In this document: positions 1 to 6,604 of the stretch, piece after piece
Layout: each line of letters begins with the position of its first letter
Numbering within the stretch: the stretch's first letter is position 1
Source: a virus
IMG/VR virus record: IMGVR_UViG_3300028364_000134
Coordinates: 1 to 25,300 of that record
DNA length: 25,300 bases
Direction: 5' to 3' (one strand)
The notes under the pieces: generated by a model
The model's input: only the letters and a program-made list of their open reading frames with translations
Told to the model about the DNA's origin: nothing
The model's database searches: none
Program-made: the position numbers and the translations under genes

Positions 1-35
1 AAATTCTCTATGCGACCCTCTGAGCTACATCTCCG
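1..35 (-). tRNA. partial tRNA (5' end only, cut by window edge)
   Basis: Read on the minus strand this begins CGGAGAT-GTAGCTCAGAGGG, the usual acceptor 5' strand followed by a D-arm. The rest of the gene, including the anticodon, lies outside the window, so its identity cannot be given. Confidence 0.5.
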
Positions 36-53
36 TTTTTAATCTTAATCTAG

Positions 54-125
54 TAACCCCAACGGGATTTGAACCCGTGACTTCACCTTGAAAGGGTGAT
101 GACTTAACCGCTTGTCGATAGGGCT
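54..125 (-). tRNA. tRNA-Glu(TTC), copy 1
   Basis: A full cloverleaf of 72 nt. The acceptor AGCCCTA pairs with TGGGGTT allowing wobbles, the anticodon arm is TCACC-CTTTCAA-GGTGA and the T-arm is ACGGG-TTCAAAT-CCCGT. Anticodon TTC reads GAA and GAG. No CCA is encoded. It is almost identical to the copy at 1294-1365, with one difference in the T-loop, so the gene has been duplicated within the array. Confidence 0.9.
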
Positions 126-213
126 AGTTGGGTAGAATCATGATGCACCATGTCTACCGTGTCCAAGTTGCATGTTCTAAAACTTCACAGAACAGAGGCT
201 TACTTGACCCAAT
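126..213 (-). ncRNA. structured, tRNA-sized segment of unknown role
   Basis: Directly 5' of tRNA-Glu copy 1 is an 88-nt segment that is not a recognisable tRNA but folds well by eye. A closing stem TTGGGT/ACCCAA encloses CAAGT/ACTTG, which itself encloses TGTTCT/AGAACA. An alternative hairpin GGTAGA/TCTACC is present at the 3' side. It has no T-loop TTC and no open frame. It could be a degenerate tRNA or a separate small RNA cut from the array transcript. Confidence 0.3.
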
Positions 214-259
214 TATTTATTATGATACAAATATAACACTTTTATTTAACCTAATTATT

Positions 260-892
260 TTAAATTATTTTTCTGCCCAATCTCCAACCATCTGGTATTA
301 AATCACCTTTCATTATCTTTTTACTCTCGATTTCATTGGTTATCCAACATGTACCAAATTGAGAATTTATCCCCCCCTTACCTTGGCCAGTCTTGATTTT
401 ACTAATTTTTAATTTAGTTTCTTCAGAATGTTGTTTACCAGTGAAAGTATCATATTTAATTTTACCATTTTTGTGATTATCTTTCATAGTGTTAGATGAT
501 ATTTTACTAATTTTAGCTCTGTGGTCCAAGTCATTTTTTAATTTTAAAGCATTTGCTAAACCACCAGCCTTTGAACATCTAAAATGATGGTCATCTAACA
601 TGAATCCTCCCCCACCAACAACTAAATTCATACAATCAATCTTAACTACCTCATTTAGAGTGACTAATTCCTCTTCTCGTTTCTTTAATTCTTCCCTAGA
701 AACACAATATTCAAGTATTTCTCTAATAAAATTCTCTTTACCATGTTTTCTTACAGCTAACCTTAATCTATTTCCACTACCTAAATAACCATCATCTAAA
801 TTTGATGTACTATGCATCCCTATATAATAACGACCACTTAATACATTTGTGGTCTTATATATGAAATGATATTTTTTTTCTTTTCTCGCCAT
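260..892 (-). CDS. GIY-YIG homing endonuclease with NUMOD3 repeats
   Basis: This 210-residue protein is a free-standing phage endonuclease of the T4 Seg / I-TevI group. The GIY-YIG core is near the N-terminus (FIYKTTN...RYYIGMHST, about residues 10-30). A NUMOD3-type DNA-binding repeat follows at about residues 150-170 (GKQHSEETKLKISK), with a short basic tail ending in a W-R motif. Such enzymes nick or cut DNA at an empty allele so that their gene is copied in. It sits inside a tRNA array between a structured RNA segment and tRNA-Asp. The start is preceded by the minus-strand motif GATATTTATA seen before other endonuclease genes here. Confidence 0.88.
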   Translation of the reverse strand: MARKEKKYHFIYKTTNVLSGRYYIGMHSTSNLDDGYLGSGNRLRLAVRKHGKENFIREILEYCVSREELKKREEELVTLNEVVKIDCMNLVVGGGGFMLDDHHFRCSKAGGLANALKLKNDLDHRAKISKISSNTMKDNHKNGKIKYDTFTGKQHSEETKLKISKIKTGQGKGGINSQFGTCWITNEIESKKIMKGDLIPDGWRLGRKII

Positions 893-952
893 ATCTATAT
901 CTTTTTAATATAAATATCCAGAAAAACGTTAAAGTACAAAAACGTGTCCAGG

Positions 953-1026
953 CGGTTTAGACGGGAGTCGAACCCGCTCCATACACCGTGACAGGGTGAT
1001 ATCATTAACCATTTGACCTATATTCC
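953..1026 (-). tRNA. tRNA-Asp(GTC)-like with a mismatched acceptor stem
   Basis: The D-stem GTCA/TGAT, the anticodon loop CTGTCAC (GTC, Asp) and the T-arm GCGGG-TTCGACT-CCCGT are good. The acceptor strands GGAATAT and CTAAACC pair at only four of seven positions. The gene is therefore either decaying, a mosaic of two tRNAs, or dependent on editing. A sound tRNA-Asp(GTC) lies next to it at 1035-1106. Confidence 0.55.
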
Positions 1027-1034
1027 AATTTTAG

Positions 1035-1106
1035 CGGTCTATGAGGGAATCGAACCCTCAGCCTCTGAGCGACAGTCAGAAATGTTAGCCGTTACACCAA
1101 TAGACC
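1035..1106 (-). tRNA. tRNA-Asp(GTC)
   Basis: A 72-nt cloverleaf with a perfect acceptor stem (GGTCTAT/ATAGACC), anticodon arm TCTGA-CTGTCGC-TCAGA with anticodon GTC, T-arm GAGGG-TTCGATT-CCCTC and discriminator G, as expected for Asp. CCA is not encoded. Confidence 0.92.
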
Positions 1107-1135
1107 ATTTAATAGTCTTTCCTATTAGTCAATTG

Positions 1136-1209
1136 CGGTCTTTGAAGGATTCGAACCAACATCTCCCCCAGGATGTGAGGGTATCCTATCCCAATTTAGA
1201 CGATAGACC
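1136..1209 (-). tRNA. tRNA-like gene, anticodon unclear
   Basis: Acceptor GGTCTAT/AAAGACC has one mismatch and the D-stem TCTA/TAGG is intact, but the T-stem GTTGG/CCTTC has two mismatches. The anticodon arm CCCTC-ACATCCT-GGGGG lacks U33 in its best fold. It may be a decaying or non-canonical tRNA; its amino acid cannot be assigned by eye. Confidence 0.45.
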
Positions 1210-1216
1210 ATTTAAT

Positions 1217-1287
1217 TAAACCATACAGGAATCGAACCTGTGTAAGTAAGCTGTTAGCGAACCGTCCTACCACTAGACGAATGACTT
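1217..1287 (-). tRNA. tRNA-like gene, possibly degenerate
   Basis: The acceptor AAGTCAT/ATGGTTT pairs at all seven positions with wobbles, and the T-arm ACAGG-TTCGATT-CCTGT is good. The D-arm is TCGTCTAGTGGTAGGACG. The anticodon region (GTTCG-CTAACAG-CTTAC in the expected register) has two mismatches in its stem; the register would give AAC (Val), which is doubtful. Confidence 0.5.
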
Positions 1288-1293
1288 AATTTG

Positions 1294-1365
1294 TAACCCC
1301 AACGGGATTCGAACCCGTGACTTCACCTTGAAAGGGTGATGACTTAACCGCTTGTCGATAGGGCT
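1294..1365 (-). tRNA. tRNA-Glu(TTC), copy 2
   Basis: Same sequence as 54-125 except for one T-loop base (TTCGAAT here). All stems pair, anticodon TTC, no CCA encoded. A structured segment lies directly upstream on the minus strand, as for copy 1. Confidence 0.92.
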
Positions 1366-1370
1366 ATAAT

Positions 1371-1483
1371 TAGTAGGTGGAAAGGGATTTGTTTTTGCCC
1401 TTATTACATGCACGACTTTGTGCAAAACTCACTAATGCCGATAAACTTAATTATCACTACCCTAAGGCATTTCGACAACTACT
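1371..1483 (-). ncRNA. expanded cloverleaf-like structured segment
   Basis: These 113 nt between tRNA-Phe and tRNA-Glu copy 2 hold no ORF but fold into four stems by eye. They are a closing stem AGTAGTT/ACCTACT with one mismatch, a long arm AATGCC/GGCATT carrying an inner GATAA/TTATC hairpin, a hairpin TGCAC/GTGCA, and AAGGG/CCCTT at the place of a T-arm but with an 11-nt loop. The order resembles a tRNA with enlarged loops. No anticodon loop is evident. Confidence 0.3.
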
Positions 1484-1485
1484 TG

Positions 1486-1558
<73 letters not shown>

Positions 1559-1560
1559 AA

Positions 1561-2064
1561 TTATTCCTTGAAGATTAAATCTTCACTTTTTTTATTGGCA
1601 ATCTTCAAAAATACTTCATTATCATAATCACTATGTTCTAACCTATGACATAATGCACATAATAACTCACATTTATCTAACTCTTTTTTAATTTCTTTCC
1701 ACTTTGTGTTCGCCATTTTAGCTGCACCTAAATTAAAATTCTTTTCATCTATATGATGAAAATCAAAACCAGATAAATCTCCAGACCAACCACATCTATT
1801 ACACTTATAACCCAAATATTCAACACCAGCTTTTTTAGCTCTGTATCTTCTTATTTTAGTGTTACATGTATCACACCTATTTCTTCTCGATGTGGTTTCA
1901 TTATCACAAATCAAACAAATGTTATCACTCTCTGGTCTTTCTATTCCATATTTTTTCATCTTCTTTGGAACAGTTGTCCTGTGACAATTTATTATTTCAG
2001 CAATCTCTGAATTATTAAGACCCTCTTCTACTAAATTTTTAATTTTTTCTTTTTCGATTTTCAT
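1561..2064 (-). CDS. HNH homing endonuclease with N-terminal helix-turn-helix and zinc fingers
   Basis: The 167-residue protein starts with a resolvase-like helix-turn-helix (about residues 9-40, GLNNSEIAEIINCHRTTV). A CxxC..CxxC zinc site follows at about 50-70, and then an HNH core in which a second CxxC (YKCNRCGW) precedes FHHID and ends in CALCHRLEH, about residues 87-145. It is a free-standing endonuclease within the tRNA array. On its upstream side is a tRNA 5' fragment broken at the anticodon (2112-2147), and its stop abuts tRNA-Phe, so the gene probably inserted into or replaced a tRNA. The 10-mer GATATTTATA lies just upstream of its start, as for the GIY-YIG gene. Confidence 0.88.
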   Translation of the reverse strand: MKIEKEKIKNLVEEGLNNSEIAEIINCHRTTVPKKMKKYGIERPESDNICLICDNETTSRRNRCDTCNTKIRRYRAKKAGVEYLGYKCNRCGWSGDLSGFDFHHIDEKNFNLGAAKMANTKWKEIKKELDKCELLCALCHRLEHSDYDNEVFLKIANKKSEDLIFKE

Positions 2065-2111
2065 AATACTTTTTTATATAAATATCACAAAAACAAAAAA
2101 GTGACACTAAT

Positions 2112-2147
2112 CTTTACAAAGTGCTCTACCAACTGAGCTAAGGTACC
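2112..2147 (-). pseudogene. truncated tRNA 5' fragment, Thr(TGT)-like
   Basis: Minus-strand GGTACCT-TA-GCTCAGTTGGTAGAGC is a sound tRNA 5' end through the D-arm, followed by CTTTGTAAAG, which resembles an anticodon arm with TGT. No variable loop, T-arm or 3' acceptor strand follows; the HNH gene begins about 50 bases further on. This looks like the leftover of a tRNA cut by insertion or deletion. Confidence 0.55.
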
Positions 2148-2155
2148 TTGTTTTG

Positions 2156-2228
2156 TGAGGGCAGTTGGTACCGAGCCAACATCTTTCGGTTTTCAGCCGA
2201 ACGCATAGACCATCTTTGCTATACCCCC
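2156..2228 (-). tRNA. tRNA-Phe(GAA), divergent second copy
   Basis: Acceptor GGGGGTA/TGCCCTC pairs at all seven positions with wobbles, the anticodon arm is TTCGG-CTGAAAA-CCGAA (GAA) and the T-stem is GTTGG/CCAAC. The T-loop is CTCGGTA in place of TTCRANY, which is unusual. Body sequence differs strongly from the Phe gene at 1486-1558, so this is not a recent duplicate. Confidence 0.7.
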
Positions 2229-2234
2229 TTATTA

Positions 2235-2480
2235 CTAATCAAATTCTCCCCCACAAATATCACATTGCTTGAACATAAGTTCCCCTTGTGAATTATAACA
2301 AGGTGTGTAATCAGATTTATGTTTACAATCTACAATAGGTGACTCAGCTAATACTTTGTAAGCACTTATTAATTCAAATACGGCTTTTGCTGTACCACTT
2401 GAATCGTACATAAATTTTTCTTCTAAATGTTCGATATATTGTTCTATCGTTAAACCATTCCAATCTATAATTCCTTTCAT
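2235..2480 (-). CDS. small phage protein with a C-terminal zinc-binding pattern
   Basis: This 81-residue protein was not recognised. The first half is predicted helical (LTIEQYIEHLEEKF, then AKAVFELISAYKVLAES). The second half has CKH, a lone Cys and a terminal CDICGGEF, suggesting one bound zinc. It lies between tRNA-Ala and tRNA-Phe and would be co-transcribed with them. The stop is TAG followed directly by TAA. Confidence 0.6.
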   Translation of the reverse strand: MKGIIDWNGLTIEQYIEHLEEKFMYDSSGTAKAVFELISAYKVLAESPIVDCKHKSDYTPCYNSQGELMFKQCDICGGEFD

Positions 2481-2495
2481 AATTTATTACTTTAG

Positions 2496-2568
2496 TGGAG
2501 CTACTGAGAATCGAACTCAGGACTGGGATTTGCAAAACCCCTATTTTAGCCAATTAAACTATAGCCCC
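2496..2568 (-). tRNA. tRNA-Ala(TGC)
   Basis: Acceptor GGGGCTA/TAGCTCC includes the G3:U70 wobble that marks tRNA-Ala. The anticodon arm is GGGGT-TTTGCAA-ATCCC with anticodon TGC, and the T-arm is CTGAG-TTCGATT-CTCAG with discriminator A. The D-stem is AT-rich (GTTT/AAAT). Reading the loop as GCA (Cys) would break the stem. Confidence 0.85.
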
Positions 2569-2588
2569 ATTAATTATTAAAACAAAAA

Positions 2589-2612
2589 AAACTCGATATT
2601 TCTATCGAGTTT
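2589..2612 (-). terminator. intrinsic terminator after the short ORF at 2644-2733
   Basis: A 10-bp perfect hairpin (AAACTCGATA, loop TTTC) is followed on the minus strand by a run of T residues. It separates the small ORF from the tRNA array downstream. Confidence 0.85.
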
Positions 2613-2643
2613 ATTAATTAGTTATTTAGTTTTTTTAGAACAC

Positions 2644-2733
2644 TTAACTTTTATCAATACTCGACCTCCCCAGGCTAAAATCCGCCTCGGCTGCTTCTAT
2701 AGCAAAATCAAATATGTTGTTAAATGTTTTCAT
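2644..2733 (-). CDS. short ORF between promoter and terminator
   Basis: A 29-codon frame starts MKTFNNIFDF and ends in a DKS tail. It is short, but it has its own promoter at 2828-2858, an AT-rich leader before the ATG and a terminator at 2589-2612, which makes real expression likely. Its first residues (MKT-NNI) and its setting match the short lipoprotein ORF at 8698-8781, also placed ahead of a tRNA array. Function unknown; it could be a leader peptide. Confidence 0.45.
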   Translation of the reverse strand: MKTFNNIFDFAIEAAEADFSLGRSSIDKS

Positions 2734-2827
2734 AATTTCTATTATTTATTCGTTAATGGATATTAATATCCTTTTTAATTAAATATGTGCTTTTTCTTTA
2801 AAAGTACATTTATTTTTTAATACACTG

Positions 2828-2858
2828 CAAATATACTACATTAAAATGTAATAATCAA
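2828..2858 (-). promoter_or_regulatory. Bacteroidota-type promoter
   Basis: Minus strand: TTG, 20 bases, TATATTTG. This matches the primary sigma factor consensus of Bacteroidota (TTG-N19-21-TAnnTTTG). It drives the short ORF at 2644-2733 and possibly the tRNA array by read-through. Confidence 0.75.
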
Positions 2859-2902
2859 GCTTTTTTGAAATTATTTTTAATTTGTTTCAATGCTCTAGTG
2901 AA

Positions 2903-4105
2903 CTACCCACCCACGGCAGAGCCGATGGGATGGGCTTCGGAGGTCATAGACTCACCTAATGGCAACGCCTTACTCCGTTTTTGTTTTATATCCGAGTCAG
3001 TTCCTGAACCAGATAGTATTTTTAAACCTTGTTTTTTAATATTAATGCTTGCGTTAAAATCTCTGTCGTGTATTGTATTACAACTTAGACAAGTCCATTC
3101 TCTATCTTTTAGAGTTAGGTCTTGGTTAATGTAATTACACACGTTGCAGTTTTTGCTACTCGGAAAGAATCTGTCAATTTTAACAACTACTTTATCATTC
3201 CAATTAGCTTTATATTCAAGCATTGTGTAAAAAGTACCCAACGAAACATCAGAAAATGCTTGTGCCAACTTATGATTCTTCATCATATTCTTAACAGCTA
3301 AATCTTCAATACAAATTACATCGTGATTTTTGATGATTTCTGTACTGACCTTATGCAAATAGTCTTTCCTGATATTGGTTACTTTTTCGTGTACTCTTGC
3401 AAGTTTTGATTTTTGTTTTAATCTGGAATTGCTTCCCTTTGTTTTTTTAGATAATTGTCTTTGTTCGTATTTTAAAGTCTTTAAATTGGCTTTGAGTGTT
3501 TTAATATTCTCATACACCTTGCCATCTGAAAGTATTGCCAAATCCTTAATCCCTGTATCAATACCAACCTTTGAGTTTGTTTTTTCAAATGGTGTATATT
3601 CTACCTCACAGGTTATACTCACATAGTAATTCCCTGTTGTTGATTTAGATATTGTGGCGAATAGAAGTTTGCCTTCAATTTCTCTGTGAATATTAATATC
3701 AATTCCTTTATTAAATTTAGGAATACACAATTTACCCTCTTCAATAGATACTGATTGAGGTATGGTAAAACTTTGCTTGTCGTATTTGCTTTTAAATCTT
3801 GGGAACTGGGTTTGCTTTCTGAAAAATTTATTGTAAGCCGTATCAAGATTTCTCAAAGAAGATTGTAAACTTTGACTATTGATTTCCTTCAACCAAACAA
3901 ACTCTTCTTCTTTTTTAAGTTTTGTTAAGTCATTCGCATTATCATAGTAGTTAAGTGATTTCTTTTCTTCAAGATAAGTTTCTTTTCTACTATTCAGGTA
4001 ACGATTAAACACAAATCGAGTTGCTCCAAAATGTTTGGAGAGAAGTATCTTCTGCTCATTGTCAGGAGAAATTCTAAACTTATATGACTTATGTATTAAC
4101 TTCAT
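2903..4105 (-). CDS. tnpB: TnpB, RNA-guided nuclease of IS605 family
   Basis: A full-length TnpB of 400 residues. It has the N-terminal helix-turn-helix region (YKFRISPDNEQ), the split RuvC core with D183 (GIDTGIKDLA), E267 (ICIEDLAVKNM) and D349 (DRDFNAS), and a zinc finger with C320, C323, C339 and C342. All catalytic residues are present. TnpB uses a guide (omega) RNA transcribed from the 3' end of its own gene to cut the empty donor site and keep the element. The gene's last codons overlap the element's terminal hairpin, where that RNA would start its structured part. The stop is TAG. Confidence 0.95.
   Translation of the reverse strand: MKLIHKSYKFRISPDNEQKILLSKHFGATRFVFNRYLNSRKETYLEEKKSLNYYDNANDLTKLKKEEEFVWLKEINSQSLQSSLRNLDTAYNKFFRKQTQFPRFKSKYDKQSFTIPQSVSIEEGKLCIPKFNKGIDINIHREIEGKLLFATISKSTTGNYYVSITCEVEYTPFEKTNSKVGIDTGIKDLAILSDGKVYENIKTLKANLKTLKYEQRQLSKKTKGSNSRLKQKSKLARVHEKVTNIRKDYLHKVSTEIIKNHDVICIEDLAVKNMMKNHKLAQAFSDVSLGTFYTMLEYKANWNDKVVVKIDRFFPSSKNCNVCNYINQDLTLKDREWTCLSCNTIHDRDFNASINIKKQGLKILSGSGTDSDIKQKRSKALPLGESMTSEAHPIGSAVGG
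2906..2934. repeat. IS end hairpin, tnpB side
   Basis: CCCACCCA-CGGC, loop AGA, GCCG-A-TGGGATGGG. Shares its outer stem with the hairpin at 4643-4669 and lies within the last codons of tnpB. Confidence 0.7.
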
Positions 4106-4161
4106 TCTATTATTAAATAGTCTAATATTTTGTAAAGATACAATTATTTTTACAATTACGC

Positions 4162-4214
4162 AATTTTTTTGTAAGTGTTTCCATTCATTTTGAGAAACAC
4201 TTACAAAAAAAATT
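4162..4214. promoter_or_regulatory. 20-bp inverted repeat between tnpB and tnpA
   Basis: The arms at 4162-4181 and 4194-4214 are nearly perfectly complementary (AATTTTTTTGTAAGTGTTTC and its complement, with one extra A), with a 12-nt loop. The T and A runs on the two sides make it a terminator-like structure in both directions. It ends eight bases before the tnpA start codon. In IS200 a comparable leader structure blocks outside transcription and restricts tnpA translation; a similar role is inferred here. Confidence 0.7.
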
Positions 4215-4221
4215 ACTTCGT

Positions 4222-4632
4222 ATGTCTAAAAAATCTAATTACATCAGTACAAATCGCTCTAAACATTACTTAAAATGTCATTTAATCTTTGTCTGCAAGT
4301 ATCGTAAAAAGTTACTTATAGGTCAATTAAATAATGATATTAAACAAATATTTCAATCAATAGCTGATAATTCGGATTTTGAAATTGAGGTAATGGAGTC
4401 TGATATTGACCATATCCATTTCTTAATTCAATACATTCCTCGTTTGTCTGTTTCACAATTAGTTCGTAGGTTAAAACAAGAATCTACTCGTCAAATATGG
4501 TTGTTACACTCTACATCACTTCGTAAAGAATATTGGTACAAAGATATGTTTTGGAGTGATGGGTATTTCGTTTGTTCAATAGGTGAAGCATCACCTGATA
4601 CTATTCGTGAGTATATCCTTAATCAGGGTTAG
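4222..4632 (+). CDS. tnpA: TnpA, Y1 HUH transposase of IS200/IS605 family
   Basis: 136 residues, close to the usual 130-155. The metal-binding HUH motif is H64-I-H66 in DIDHIHFLI, and the nucleophilic tyrosine is Y131 in IREYILNQG near the C-terminus. The enzyme cuts and rejoins single-stranded DNA at the element's hairpin ends. The gene is divergent from tnpB, and its leader holds a strong inverted repeat. The stop is TAG. The protein seems intact and active. Confidence 0.95.
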   Translation: MSKKSNYISTNRSKHYLKCHLIFVCKYRKKLLIGQLNNDIKQIFQSIADNSDFEIEVMESDIDHIHFLIQYIPRLSVSQLVRRLKQESTRQIWLLHSTSLRKEYWYKDMFWSDGYFVCSIGEASPDTIREYILNQG

Positions 4633-4642
4633 TCGCTTACAT

Positions 4643-4669
4643 CCCACCCACGTAAAAACGATGGGTGGG
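4643..4669. repeat. IS end hairpin, tnpA side
   Basis: CCCACCCA-CG-TAAAAA-CG-A-TGGGTGGG, ten bases after the tnpA stop. A second hairpin, GGTTTTAC/GTAAAACC with inner CCGTT/AACGG, follows at 4667-4700 and may act as the tnpA terminator. Confidence 0.7.
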
Positions 4670-4721
4670 TTTTACGCTCCGTTAAATAAACGGTAAAACC
4701 AAATAATTTTGAATAAAGTTT

Positions 4722-5288
4722 TTACATATTGTACTCTACGAAACGTTTTAAGTCATTGTAACCCAGCTTACTTATACCGTTTGGATACCCAACCGCCATG
4801 AAGTCTTGGTTTAATTCGTCATAGTCCATGTCCTTGAACTGGTTTACATATTCTAAGAACTCATCATTGTTCAAGTGTTTAATCTTAACAACTGGAATAA
4901 GACTACAATCGTTCATCATTGCCGCCATAGCTCTGTGTCTACCTTCCTGACTTGAGTTATCGTGAGTGTAGAAACCAACTGGGGCCTTCTCACCGTTTCT
5001 CATTCTCTCGGCATACTTAGCAGCTCTTTCCTTATCATAACCACCACCTAAGGCATCCTCATAAGATATTCCGAAACCGTTTGCTATTCTATATATGTAT
5101 TGTTTTGGTGATATGTATTCAATGATACCAACCCTTCTTTTAGCCACAATGGAGTAAAGTGGTTTTTCAATTTCAATATAATCGTTTACTGTGTTCATAT
5201 CAAAGTACTTACAACAGTCACAATCGTTTGACAGGTTTTCCCTGATTAACTTTTTAATTAATGTTTTTGTTTCTGATAGCTGTTTCAT
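4722..5288 (-). CDS. ParB/sulfiredoxin-fold protein
   Basis: A 188-residue protein. The central stretch at about residues 108-135 (DNSSQEGRHRAMAAMM then IPVVKIK) has the Q/D-G-x-HR-x-x-A pattern and following strand of ParB-type nuclease or nucleotide-binding domains. The N-terminal 30 residues include CDCC. It is the last gene of a tight group with the kinase-like and ADP-ribosyltransferase-like genes (gap of four bases to the former). Whether it binds nucleotide, DNA or protein is not shown by the sequence. Confidence 0.6.
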   Translation of the reverse strand: MKQLSETKTLIKKLIRENLSNDCDCCKYFDMNTVNDYIEIEKPLYSIVAKRRVGIIEYISPKQYIYRIANGFGISYEDALGGGYDKERAAKYAERMRNGEKAPVGFYTHDNSSQEGRHRAMAAMMNDCSLIPVVKIKHLNNDEFLEYVNQFKDMDYDELNQDFMAVGYPNGISKLGYNDLKRFVEYNM

Positions 5289-5292
5289 ATTT

Positions 5293-5961
5293 TTAAGAAT
5301 AATATGAGGTATATGTATTTTTATCTAATCCATAATCTATTATTACAATAGTATCTTCACCATTTCTTTGTACAATACCATATGAATTTAATCTAACTAA
5401 ATCGCCAACGGGTAAGTCGTAATTACCCACATAATCCAAAATACCGCTAACAAACTCATCGTCCCACATGGCATCAGATAATTCTGGGTCTACCTTAGGA
5501 TATGTGGGTCTAGGTTTATCCCTATCACTATAACTAAGAAGTACCGAAGAATAATCCTCAAAACTAAAACCAGTTATACGTTTAAAGTCATTAAGTCTAA
5601 CTTTTCTTGCTAACTCCATTTCCGACCATAAGTCTTGTGGATGATAATCGAATACTTGTGCAACCACATCTTCTATATCGTGATATTGTGAGTGTGATAT
5701 TTCTATTTCGTTTTGAGCGACACCTTTTTTATTTTTGGCTAACTTTAAAACTTTTTCATCATCTATTTTATAAACTATCCTACCAGAACCAGATGATATT
5801 CTTTGTAAATTTTCTTGACAATATCTTATCCTAGCATTAAAAGAGTTTAGTTTTTTAAACTCATCCATATTAAAGCTAGATGGGTAATCTTCACCTATCA
5901 TGTTTTCTAGTACTTCAAAAACCAAGGATTCACTTAGTAACTTTTTTATATTATCTTTCAT
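5293..5961 (-). CDS. divergent protein-kinase-like fold protein
   Basis: A 222-residue protein with the layout of a minimal kinase N-lobe. It has a glycine loop GSGRIVYKI at about residues 58-66, a VLKLA strand with the candidate ATP-binding lysine at about 71-75, and a candidate helix-C glutamate in QNEIEI. Near the C-terminus VIIDYGL at about 207-213 could replace the DFG motif. No clear HRD catalytic loop is visible, so it may be a pseudokinase or an unrelated nucleotide-binding protein. Its start overlaps the end of the upstream ART-like gene by 11 bases, so the two are translationally coupled. Confidence 0.5.
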   Translation of the reverse strand: MKDNIKKLLSESLVFEVLENMIGEDYPSSFNMDEFKKLNSFNARIRYCQENLQRISSGSGRIVYKIDDEKVLKLAKNKKGVAQNEIEISHSQYHDIEDVVAQVFDYHPQDLWSEMELARKVRLNDFKRITGFSFEDYSSVLLSYSDRDKPRPTYPKVDPELSDAMWDDEFVSGILDYVGNYDLPVGDLVRLNSYGIVQRNGEDTIVIIDYGLDKNTYTSYYS

Positions 5962-6364
5962 ATAAATTAGATTCTTTGAGCAATTTTATAATTATTGATT
6001 TACCCTCACCTATATCCAACATAAATTTTGAATTAGGAAATAATACTATTTCCCCAGTGCCATACTTTTTATCTCTAGTTATAATTGAATCATAACCTTG
6101 TGACATTAATTTTTTAGTTAAATTTGCACCCTTTGCCTTAAATTTAGTGGATAAATCCATCTTATAGTCAATTGGGTTATTGTATTCATCTAAGTCAATG
6201 TATAATGGTTTGGTTAAATTGGCCATACCACCTATCCAACCTGGAAATAGTTTGATGTTTCGGTCCCATTCTAACACATATGTACCCTTAGGTTCCACAT
6301 CCTGTCCAAATTCGGAACCGTGGTATTCAGCGGCTTCCATATTTTTCATTATACTTAACTGCAT
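5951..6364 (-). CDS. possible ADP-ribosyltransferase-fold protein
   Basis: 137 residues. The N-terminal AEYHGSEF and the C-terminal GYDSIITRDK followed by GEIVLFPNSKF resemble the first strand and the catalytic-glutamate strand of ART folds (compare GYDGI...EYVVF in phage and toxin ARTs). The middle (YVLEWDRNI, PLYIDLDEY) does not clearly give the second motif. If correct, it would transfer ADP-ribose from NAD+ to a host target. It is the first gene of the trio with kinase-like and ParB-like proteins. Motif GTATTTATAA lies ten bases before its start. Confidence 0.4.
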   Translation of the reverse strand: MQLSIMKNMEAAEYHGSEFGQDVEPKGTYVLEWDRNIKLFPGWIGGMANLTKPLYIDLDEYNNPIDYKMDLSTKFKAKGANLTKKLMSQGYDSIITRDKKYGTGEIVLFPNSKFMLDIGEGKSIIIKLLKESNLYER

Positions 6365-6393
6365 TTGTTTTATTTATAAATACTTTATAAAAC

Positions 6394-6421
6394 AAAAAAG
6401 GCTGGTAAATACCAACCTTTT
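6394..6421 (-). terminator. intrinsic terminator downstream of tRNA array 2
   Basis: Minus-strand AAAGG-T-TGGTA, loop TT, TACCA-G-CCTTT followed by a T run. It ends transcription of the array coming from higher coordinates before the ART-like gene. Confidence 0.75.
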
Positions 6422-6425
6422 AATG

Positions 6426-6508
6426 TAACTCAGAAGGGATTCGAACCCTTAAAGGTCTGGCCTTCTTAGGGCCAATGCTCTGCCATTCGCTTTTTTACCC
6501 ACTGAGCA
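6426..6508 (-). tRNA. odd Leu-anticodon tRNA (AAG) with enlarged D region
   Basis: The anticodon arm TGGCC-CTAAGAA-GGCCA gives AAG (Leu, CTT), and the T-arm AAGGG-TTCGAAT-CCCTT is perfect. The acceptor 3' strand CTGAGTT pairs with (T)GCTCAG, the bases that would usually be a D-stem. That leaves about 25 nt for the D region, including an A6 run. The variable region is only about seven bases, unlike bacterial tRNA-Leu. A sister copy with anticodon TAG lies at 7157-7239. Confidence 0.5.
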
Positions 6509-6516
6509 ATATAACA

Positions 6517-6600
6517 GGATGAGATTGTTAGTGGGTTTGAACCACCGAAAATAGAGTATAAGTCTAGTTTTTTATCCGTTTTCTTTTGCTGTAATCATCC
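6517..6600 (-). tRNA. tRNA-like gene, possibly Ile(TAT)
   Basis: Ends pair as GGATGA/TCATCC, and an anticodon arm TAGA-CTTATAC-TCTA gives TAT (ATA codons). A T-arm GGTGG-TTCAAAC-CCACT is present. About six extra bases lie between T-arm and acceptor, and the D-arm is a long A-rich loop, so the gene may be degenerate. Confidence 0.4.
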
Positions 6601-6604
6601 TTTG

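Larger units (their letters stand above)
2880..4705. mobile_element. IS200/IS605-family insertion sequence (approximate ends)
   Basis: The element carries divergent tnpA (plus) and tnpB (minus), as in IS605. Near each end is an imperfect hairpin built on the same stem, CCCACCCA/TGGG(A)TGGG: at 2906-2934, inside the 3' end of tnpB, and at 4643-4669, just after tnpA. These are the kind of subterminal hairpins that Y1 transposases bind. Such elements make no target duplication, so exact ends cannot be read. The base composition is visibly less AT-rich than the flanking phage DNA. Confidence 0.8.

Noticed and set aside
2496-2568. tRNA-Cys reading (GCA) of the loop TTTTGCAAA
   Set aside because: The GCA register breaks the anticodon stem; TGC keeps five pairs and the acceptor has G3:U70, the Ala mark.
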